Positions 16,147-21,135 of a stretch of DNA of 21,135 bases are shown piece after piece. Position 1 is the first letter of the stretch; the number at the start of each line of letters is the position of its first letter. Below the pieces are notes generated by a model. The model saw only the letters and a program-made list of their open reading frames with translations, ran no database searches and was not told the origin of the DNA. Source of the stretch: JALOAD01 sp023228995 [NCBI: Candidatus Muiribacterium halophilum] (GTDB lineage Bacteria > Muiribacteriota > Muiribacteriia > Muiribacteriales). Made by a program: the position numbers and the translations under genes. The stretch is from NCBI GenBank assembly GCA_023228995.1, contig JALOAD010000056.1, forward strand, positions 1 to 21,135. Direction: 5' to 3'.

Positions 16147-17400
16147 ACTTTTGATAAAGAAATATATATCACATAGGTTTGTACCAGTATATCCACCCTG
16201 TAATAAAAATCCGTATTTTTTTAAGAATTCATTTGAATTTGAAGAATCGATATATTTTTTAATATTAGTTTGTGAAATATTTAACAAGGAATTTCCATTA
16301 ACAAAAGCACCTGCAACAGGAATTTCTGTAATACCATCGACTCCATCAGTTGCAATTCCACCGAAAATATCGCTTTTATCTGCAAAAAACGACATTCTAA
16401 GACAAAATTCCTGTACTCTGCCACCATATCCACCATTATTAACTTTATAAAGAACTTCCCCATTAATTGCAATTGCTTCATTAGTTTTAAGATTATTTTT
16501 TTCTTTACAAAGTTTATTTATAAGTAAATCAATATCAGAATTAAAATCTTTTATTTTTAATTTAACATTATATCCAAGTTTATATAATTCATTACAAAAT
16601 ATATTTAAACTATCCGCTGGCTGAAATGTTTTTACAAATAGACTTTTTCTTCCTTCAGGTTTAAAATCATCTTTTTTTAATTTACTTTTAATAAAACACA
16701 ATACATTGGAAGAAATTCCATTTATTTTATTTAGTTTTTTAAAAACACTTTTATAAAATTCATTATCTTTTCTTATCCAAACAGTCGGACCTGAACCGAC
16801 ATATTCAAAAAATCCTCCAGAAATATCTGATAAAATAAATGAAACAGTTTCAGATAAAGTGAAATTCAATAAACCACCACCTTTAATAAGACTAATACTC
16901 TGTCTTATATTATTTATACTTAAAATATCCAAATTTTCCAAAAGAAGTCTTTTATTAACTTCTATTAGATCATCTTCTGTTAAACCATTTTGAGGCAAAT
17001 CAATAAGAGAAGATGAACCACCACTTATTAAAAAAATAACAATATCATTTTTGGTGGTTTTTTTGAGGAATTCAATAATTTTTTGAGAACATTCAAAAGA
17101 TTTATTAGTTAAAAAAGGATGAGATGATTTGTAAATATTTTTACTTTTATCTTCATAATAAGGATTAACAATAATATAATCATCAATATTAACTATTGAA
17201 TTAAAAAACTCAAACATTTTTAAAGAAGCTTTACCGATTGAAACAATAAATATTTTTTTAAATTGATTTAAATTCAAAAATGGAGTCCTCTTATACTCAA
17301 GAACCCCATTTTTTAGTCTTACTCGCTCTCTTAAAAGATTTTCAGGCATTAATCTCATTACAGTATTGCTTGCAATAGTTTTAAAAGTTTCTTTATTCAA
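16144..17400 (-). CDS. Glycerate kinase, MOFRL / GckA type
   Basis: Phosphorylates D-glycerate with ATP, usually to 2-phosphoglycerate, linking glyoxylate, serine or sugar-acid breakdown to glycolysis; cytoplasmic. The N-terminal DUF4147-type domain has VSIGKAS, the SGGSSSL motif (126-132 from the chosen start) and a SDISGG...GSGPTV stretch. The C-terminal MOFRL domain has GGYGGRVQEF (323-332), ATDGVDG (350-356), AGAFVNGNSL and GGYTGTNLCDIYFF at the end. The usual GGRNQE reads GGRVQE here. The open frame extends to a TTG at 17460, but that would overlap the previous gene by 68 nt. The TTG at 17400 (418 residues) overlaps it by 8 nt and has AGGA upstream, so I prefer it. It is a metabolic gene between flagellar genes. 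Confidence 0.9.
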   Translation of the reverse strand: MNKETFKTIASNTVMRLMPENLLRERVRLKNGVLEYKRTPFLNLNQFKKIFIVSIGKASLKMFEFFNSIVNIDDYIIVNPYYEDKSKNIYKSSHPFLTNKSFECSQKIIEFLKKTTKNDIVIFLISGGSSSLIDLPQNGLTEDDLIEVNKRLLLENLDILSINNIRQSISLIKGGGLLNFTLSETVSFILSDISGGFFEYVGSGPTVWIRKDNEFYKSVFKKLNKINGISSNVLCFIKSKLKKDDFKPEGRKSLFVKTFQPADSLNIFCNELYKLGYNVKLKIKDFNSDIDLLINKLCKEKNNLKTNEAIAINGEVLYKVNNGGYGGRVQEFCLRMSFFADKSDIFGGIATDGVDGITEIPVAGAFVNGNSLLNISQTNIKKYIDSSNSNEFLKKYGFLLQGGYTGTNLCDIYFFIKS

Positions 17401-18124
17401 AAATAAAAATTCCTGTATATTCTTTGCTTGCTTCAAAAAAACTAAGATGTTTTTCGTCAATACCTGTTATTTCTTCTTTAGAGTGAGTATCTTCTTTAAT
17501 AAAATAGTTTTCAATTTCTTCATATGATTTTTTAAAAGTTTCATCAATCATTACTGAAAGATTTTCATCAGCCTTATACAAACTACCAAGTTTAGCCTGA
17601 GCTTTTTCAAATCCTTTAACAACATTTTCAAGAGCCCATACACCGAAATCTTTTTCAGAAACTTCTTTATCATTCTTTTCAAATTCATTATGTTTTACAT
17701 ATTTATAAAGACTTTTTGAAAAATCAACAATATTTGAAACAACTTTTTTAGAACTAAAATCTCGAATTTCTTTTTCTTTTTTTACAACTTCTTCCTTTTC
17801 TTTTGCAGGCGGAAGAGTCTGGTTTTTCTTCCAAATTTCTTCAAAAGTAATTTTAAGTGATTTTCTTACTTTAACAAATTCATCACCCTCAATATCTTTA
17901 AACTCAGAATAAATACTATCTTCAAAAATACTTAATGTTTTGAAGATAAAAAGAGAATTTTCTTTTTCAGGCGAAATAACATAATCATCATTATCGCTTA
18001 TTATAACTTTTGAAAGTTTTTCCAACTCAGAATCTTTAACATTTTCATGCTTAAGATTAAGCTTATAATTGTCGATAATACTTTGAACATTGTTAATGTT
18101 ATCAATTCCTCCCAAGCCATTCAT
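17393..18124 (-). CDS. DUF5610-like helical protein heading the flagellar unit
   Basis: A 243-residue, Lys/Glu-rich, mostly helical protein without signal peptide or membrane segment. Residues about 131-208 (VSNIVDFSKSLYKYVK, GFEKAQAKLGSLYK, MIDETFKKSYEEIE) resemble the DUF5610 pattern of a helix pair, a GF-x-x-A-x-x-x-LG turn and a final ID-x-T helix. That assignment is from memory and tentative. The start is ATG at 18124, since AAGGAGGT lies 4 nt upstream; twelve further in-frame codons upstream are not used. First gene of a unit with glycerate kinase and hook genes, behind a sigma-28-like promoter, so a motility-linked role is likely but unproven. Confidence 0.75.
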   Translation of the reverse strand: MNGLGGIDNINNVQSIIDNYKLNLKHENVKDSELEKLSKVIISDNDDYVISPEKENSLFIFKTLSIFEDSIYSEFKDIEGDEFVKVRKSLKITFEEIWKKNQTLPPAKEKEEVVKKEKEIRDFSSKKVVSNIVDFSKSLYKYVKHNEFEKNDKEVSEKDFGVWALENVVKGFEKAQAKLGSLYKADENLSVMIDETFKKSYEEIENYFIKEDTHSKEEITGIDEKHLSFFEASKEYTGIFIFE

Positions 18125-18128
18125 ATGT

Positions 18129-18136
18129 ACCTCCTT
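18129..18136 (-). promoter_or_regulatory. Ribosome-binding site deciding the 18124 start
   Basis: AAGGAGGT on the minus strand is placed four nucleotides before the ATG at 18124. It rejects the longer frame beginning at 18160. Confidence 0.85.
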
Positions 18137-18166
18137 GTACACTATAAAGTATATAAACAAATAACT

Positions 18167-18192
18167 ATCGACACATTAATTCAAAAACTTTA
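18167..18192 (-). promoter_or_regulatory. Sigma-28-like promoter of the flagellar unit
   Basis: On the minus strand TAAAGT (18187-18192, continuing TT), a 14-nt gap and GTCGAT (18167-18172, continuing AG) fit the FliA/SigD pattern with one change (GTC for GCC). It lies about 43 nt upstream of the first ATG. The spacing is identical to that of the promoter in front of fliK, which argues against chance. Confidence 0.65.
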
Positions 18193-18343
18193 ATTTATTT
18201 TTAAATTAATTTTACTTATTAAATAAACTTCAAAAATCGTAATGGAGTTTTTATAAACAAAAGCAAAAAAAAATTATGAAAAAAAATATAATTTAGTATA
18301 TTATTTCATTAGTTTCATAATAGCTTTAATAAAAGAGAGTGAA

Positions 18344-19906
18344 ATGTTTAAAAGGATTAATTTTTATGTTATTTTTTTAATATTTTTATCGGTTGAAGTT
18401 TCTGGTTATGTGTATGGAATTCAGAAAATAACTTTTCCTATTGAACAAAAAAAACTTATAAATGAAAAAGATATTAGTCTTTTTTTTAATGTAAATGAAA
18501 AAAATGATACTTTTGAAATATATATTGATTTTGATAATTCTTACTATGAAGATAATGGTATTAACAATATAGGATTAAAAAAAGATAAATTTTTCTTTGG
18601 TTTTGTTAATGATAATAGCAATAATTTCTTTCAGAACAACAAAAAGACAGGTCTTACTTATTCAAACTCTAACATTAAATTAACTACTGGTTGGAATAGA
18701 GGAATTAGAAATCAGGAAACTTTTATTCTCCCTTCTGGTTCAAAAACAATATTTCTTTCAAAAACAAATATTATAGATGAAAGTGAATCTGTTTTTGTAA
18801 ATAATACATTATTAAAAAGAAATTTTGATTATACAATAGATAATTCTTCTGGAATTGTTAGCTTTTATGTTTTTTATCCAGAAAAATCAATAGTTACTAT
18901 TAATTATTCCTATTATTCAAAAATTAATGGAGAAAAAGATATTAGGCAAATCTATCCTGATATTGATTATAATACTAAAAATATAAAAATTACCTCAAGA
19001 GAAGAATTTAACTCTGCTAAATTTAACATTGGAAAAATATCTTTTGATAATTTTTTTGTAAATAGTGAATATTTTAATAATATATCTTTAAAACACAGTT
19101 TTTCTAAATTTACTGTAAAAACAAATTACATTGATGAACAAAAAGCAATAAAAAATTCAAAATATATAGGTCTTATTCCAGATTATACAATTAATAGCAA
19201 TAAATTTAGTTATAGGAAATTTAATAGTTTTAGTGATTTTAAATATAATTTCTCAAACTATTCTTATTTAGATATTTTTAAAAAAAATAATGAAGATTCT
19301 ATAAAAACATTAAAAATTACAGAAAAATTCAATGATATTTATTGTGATTCAAATATTACAATGAATAAATACTCTCTTAGAAATCAAGATTTATTATTAT
19401 CTTTTAGAAAAAATAATTTGTTTTTTTCAAGCACAGATTTAATGATAAACGGTAAATTTATTGATAGAGAAAAAAAACTTATTTACTTTAAAAACAGACA
19501 AAATTTTTCACTTAAATATAAAAATTCTGACATTTATAAAGGAATATCAAGCAATTTTGATAATTTTTATTTAAATTTAGAATGGAAAGATATTTCAGAT
19601 ATTTACCTTTTATTATCAACAAGTATTGATAATTGGACTTTTTCATATATAGATGAAATACAAAATACTGGGAGAATTTCTTTTAAAAAAGATGGATTCA
19701 ACACTAATCTAGACATTACAGACTCTAAACTTGCAAATTCAATTACTAATATAACTTTAAAAAACACAAAAATTACATTTGATTACAAAAAATTAATTGA
19801 AAAAAGAATAATAATCAGATTTTATACAGCTGAAGATTTTCTTGAATTTGATTATTCTGAAATATCAAAAAAAGGAACTTTTTCATATAATACTATAATT
19901 AATTAA
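18344..19906 (+). CDS. Secreted beta-rich protein, possible outer-membrane protein
   Basis: A 520-residue protein I do not recognise. Residues 1-21 form a signal peptide (MFKR, a hydrophobic core, cleavage probable after VSG). Residues about 127-190 hold a module common in bacterial surface and outer-membrane proteins: ILPSGSKTIFLSK, a bulge, LLKRNFDYTIDNSSGIVSF, then a strand. From about 205 to the end it is a long series of alternating polar and aromatic strands rich in Asn, Lys, Phe and Ser, as in large beta-barrels. It does not end in Phe. The ATG has GAGAGTG upstream. It stands alone, divergent from the flagellar unit across about 220 nt. A TATAAT (18287-18292) lies upstream but without a clear -35 box. 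Confidence 0.7.
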   Translation: MFKRINFYVIFLIFLSVEVSGYVYGIQKITFPIEQKKLINEKDISLFFNVNEKNDTFEIYIDFDNSYYEDNGINNIGLKKDKFFFGFVNDNSNNFFQNNKKTGLTYSNSNIKLTTGWNRGIRNQETFILPSGSKTIFLSKTNIIDESESVFVNNTLLKRNFDYTIDNSSGIVSFYVFYPEKSIVTINYSYYSKINGEKDIRQIYPDIDYNTKNIKITSREEFNSAKFNIGKISFDNFFVNSEYFNNISLKHSFSKFTVKTNYIDEQKAIKNSKYIGLIPDYTINSNKFSYRKFNSFSDFKYNFSNYSYLDIFKKNNEDSIKTLKITEKFNDIYCDSNITMNKYSLRNQDLLLSFRKNNLFFSSTDLMINGKFIDREKKLIYFKNRQNFSLKYKNSDIYKGISSNFDNFYLNLEWKDISDIYLLLSTSIDNWTFSYIDEIQNTGRISFKKDGFNTNLDITDSKLANSITNITLKNTKITFDYKKLIEKRIIIRFYTAEDFLEFDYSEISKKGTFSYNTIIN

Positions 19907-19964
19907 ATCACATTTGTTAATTCTAAAATTATTTTAACATAAAGTCTCTGATTATTTTATACAG

Positions 19965-20065
19965 AACTTTATTTTATATAAAAAAACAAAGCAAAACCAT
20001 GATTAGTTCTGCTTTGTTTGTGTCAAAATAACTATAGAATGCAATGTTTTGTCTAAAATAAAGTT
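19965..20065. repeat. Inverted repeat enclosing the remnant gene's terminator
   Basis: AACTTTATTTTA (19965-19976) and TAAAATAAAGTT (20054-20065) are perfect 12-bp inverted repeats. They flank the hairpin at 19984-20019. CAGAA / TTCTG add a possible outer arm. The right arm abuts the stop codon of the remnant gene. Confidence 0.6.
19980..20019 (-). terminator. Rho-independent terminator on the minus strand
   Basis: The stem is AAACAAAGCAGAAC / GTTTTGCTTTGTTT as read on the minus strand: 14 pairs including one G-T wobble, with an 8-nt loop and a T7 tail. On the plus strand one pair becomes an A-C mismatch and the T tract is broken. The structure is therefore better for the minus strand and fits the gene remnant ending at 20064. 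It may also stop transcripts from the 18344 gene. Confidence 0.8.
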
Positions 20066-20218
20066 ATAATAATTCTGTTTGAGCAAGTCTGACATATTCT
20101 TCAAAAAAAACAAGATCTATTTCAGACCAAACACTTACATAATTCTTCAGATAAAAATTAAATCTAATCTCATTTTCATCAACAGGTACAAATGTTAATG
20201 TAAAGATACCCAAAAAAG
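20064..20218 (-). pseudogene. C-terminal remnant of a gene cut by the IS21-type element
   Basis: An open frame of about 50 codons on the minus strand with no start. Part of it reads FTLTFVPVDENEIRFNFYLK, and it ends VRLAQTELL and TAA (20064-20066). It has ordinary protein character and is followed by a good terminator. Its upstream end coincides with the left tip of the IS21-like element at 20219. I read it as the last part of a gene interrupted by that insertion. The family is not recognised. Confidence 0.6.
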
Positions 20219-20277
20219 TGCACGAGAATTTCCCCACTTTATCTCCATATTATATACTTATCTTGGAGGTGATAAAA

Positions 20278-20391
20278 ATGGAGATGAGTATAAATTATAG
20301 CTTGGTAACATCGATTGAAGAATATGGATTTGTGCCATCTAAAATAAAAGTGCGGAATAAATCTTGGATTCCTATAGAAACCATCTATTGA
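20278..20391 (+). pseudogene. Short reading frame at the istA start position
   Basis: A 37-codon frame with an excellent site (GGAGGTGATAAAA) before ATG, placed where istA should begin. It ends in TGA 28 nt into the next, differently framed istA segment. Its product (MEMSINYSLVTSIEEYGF...) does not show the expected helix-turn-helix. It looks like the original istA start joined to later sequence by deletion and frameshift. Confidence 0.45.
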
Positions 20392-20960
20392 AGCTTTTAA
20401 ATGATGATTACAGAGAGTTTGAGTATTACAAACATCTTTATAATTATATGGTTAGAGAAGAAAAAATCACTTGTTCATATTCTAGTTTTAGAAGATATGT
20501 TAAAAAGGATGAAGATCTTTACGAGGTACATGAAAAACTTGAAACAATTAATAAGGAGGATAATGAATCTATATCACAAGGCACAAATTTTCCAGCTGTA
20601 TTTCTATTTAAACGTGAGAAAGATAAATTGCAAAATTTACCAAGTAAAGATATTAGATCAAATTATTATTTAAAAGCAAAAGAAGTTGTTGTCTCTAACG
20701 AATCTTTAATCTCATACAAATCAAACAAATACTCAGTGCCTAAACCTTATATTGGCAAGAAAGTAGGAAGAATCATTAAAAACAACAAACTTCATATATA
20801 TTATAACAATAAAATCATTACAATGCATAAAATTATTGAAAAAAAATTAAACATAAAAGAAAGTCATAATCTTTTTTATGATAGAAAATTAAAAAGTGAA
20901 TTAATTACAAAAGAAACTATTCTAGAAGAAATGGAGGCAATAATATATGACAATGATTAA
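20364..20960 (+). pseudogene. istA: istA transposase with the catalytic core deleted
   Basis: An open stretch of 198 codons starting at a TTG. Residues 2-48 match the region after the helix-turn-helix of IstA (DSYRNHLLKLL ... CSYSSFRRYVKK). Residues 51-198 match the C-terminal part (NLP, NKYSVPKPYIGKKV, strands to the end). The DDE integrase core, which should lie between and span over 100 residues, is missing. The join is near residue 48-52 (about 20505-20520) and keeps the frame. The N-terminal helix-turn-helix is also missing. It cannot transpose by itself. Confidence 0.75.
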
Positions 20961-21036
20961 TGAAGTCTTAGAAAAATTGGAATATTTAAAATTAAAATCT
21001 GCACATTCTATAATGGCTGAAGAAATAGGACCATAG
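20947..21036 (+). pseudogene. istB: Truncated istB (29 codons)
   Basis: ATG at 20947 overlaps the istA end by 14 nt, as in intact IS21 elements. The product starts MTMINEVLEKLEYLKLKSAH, like the N-terminal helix of the IstB ATPase, and stops at TAG (21034-21036) before any Walker motif. Truncation coincides with the junction to the IS3-type element. Confidence 0.7.
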
Positions 21037-21084
21037 TCTTAATTTATAAATCCATGTATAATAAAATATATGGAGGAAAAGATT

Positions 21085-21135
21085 ATGAGTAAAAAAGGAA
21101 GAAGAGAATTCAGATCTGAATTTAAAGCAAAAGTG
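21085..21135 (+). CDS. IS3-family transposase OrfA, 5' end only
   Basis: ATG at 21085 with GGAGGAAAAG upstream begins a product, MSKKGRREFRSEFKAKV, that runs off the window. This is the usual start of the IS3-family OrfA helix-turn-helix protein, whose N-termini read R-x-F/Y-x-x-EFKAKV. A TATAAT (21057-21062) precedes it. The element's left end must lie between about 21024 and 21056 but could not be fixed. Confidence 0.75.
   Translation, partial: MSKKGRREFRSEFKAKV

Larger units (their letters stand above)
20219..21036 (+). mobile_element. IS21-family element relic
   Basis: The left tip begins TGCACGAGAATTTCCCCACT. The TG start and the TTTCCCC stretch are typical of IS21-family ends. Inside are a shortened istA and the first codons of istB in the usual overlapping order. 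The element breaks off within istB, where an IS3-family gene region begins, so the right end is absent. The target duplication cannot be tested here. Confidence 0.75.

Noticed and set aside
17401-17460. N-terminal extension of the glycerate kinase to the TTG at 17460
   Set aside because: It would overlap the preceding gene by 68 nt, has no clear ribosome-binding site and adds residues not expected in the family.
20401-20673. Plus-strand frame of 90 codons over the istA relic
   Set aside because: Out of frame with the recognisable IstA segments and without family likeness.

Overview
The window is strongly AT-rich and reads as part of a bacterial chromosome. Evidence for a bacterium: a flagellar hook cluster, sigma-70-like promoters, good Shine-Dalgarno sites, and a general PTS pair (HPr/EI). 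A secreted, beta-strand-rich protein at 18344 hints at an outer membrane. The TIGR02530-type flagellar protein is usual in Clostridia-like and some deep-branching flagellated lineages. The mix of AT richness, a giant zinc-ribbon/HEAT protein and GH57 would fit an uncultured candidate phylum, but I cannot name the organism. Everything from 120 to 18124 lies on the minus strand; the plus-strand genes start at 18344.

Minus-strand unit A (8471 down to 120): a sigma-70-like promoter, then a GH57 4-alpha-glucanotransferase/amylase, HPr (ptsH), enzyme I (ptsI) and a 1401-residue zinc-ribbon/disordered/HEAT-repeat protein. The genes are tightly packed. The HEAT gene starts inside the end of ptsI, and the 32-nt overlap encodes the first zinc knuckle in the other frame. 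No sugar-specific EII is in view.

Unit B (11511 down to 8848): a promoter, then a double zf-TFIIB zinc-ribbon protein, an AIM24/TIGR00266 protein and an asparagine-synthetase-like ligase without a recognisable glutaminase half. A hairpin terminator candidate lies downstream in a C-rich, repeat-bearing intergenic stretch.

Unit C (18124 down to 11700): a DUF5610-like protein, a MOFRL-type glycerate kinase, FliK, FlgD, a TIGR02530 flagellar protein and the hook protein FlgE, closed by a strong hairpin terminator. Two sigma-28-like promoters of identical architecture (TAAAGT, 14 nt, GYCGAT) lie in front of the first gene and in front of fliK. The second uses the stop codon of the kinase gene as part of its -35 box. 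A GC-rich, foldable RNA segment precedes flgE.

Right end (18344 to 21135): a secreted beta-rich protein, then a mobile-element graveyard. The C-terminal remnant of a minus-strand gene, with its terminator still present, ends at the left tip of an IS21-family relic. That relic has an istA lacking its catalytic core and an istB cut after 29 codons. It is followed at once by the start of an IS3-family transposase gene that runs off the window.

Several start codons were corrected from the longest open frames using ribosome-binding sites: 18124, 17400, 16075 or 16078, and 14291. No tRNA, rRNA or CRISPR array was seen.
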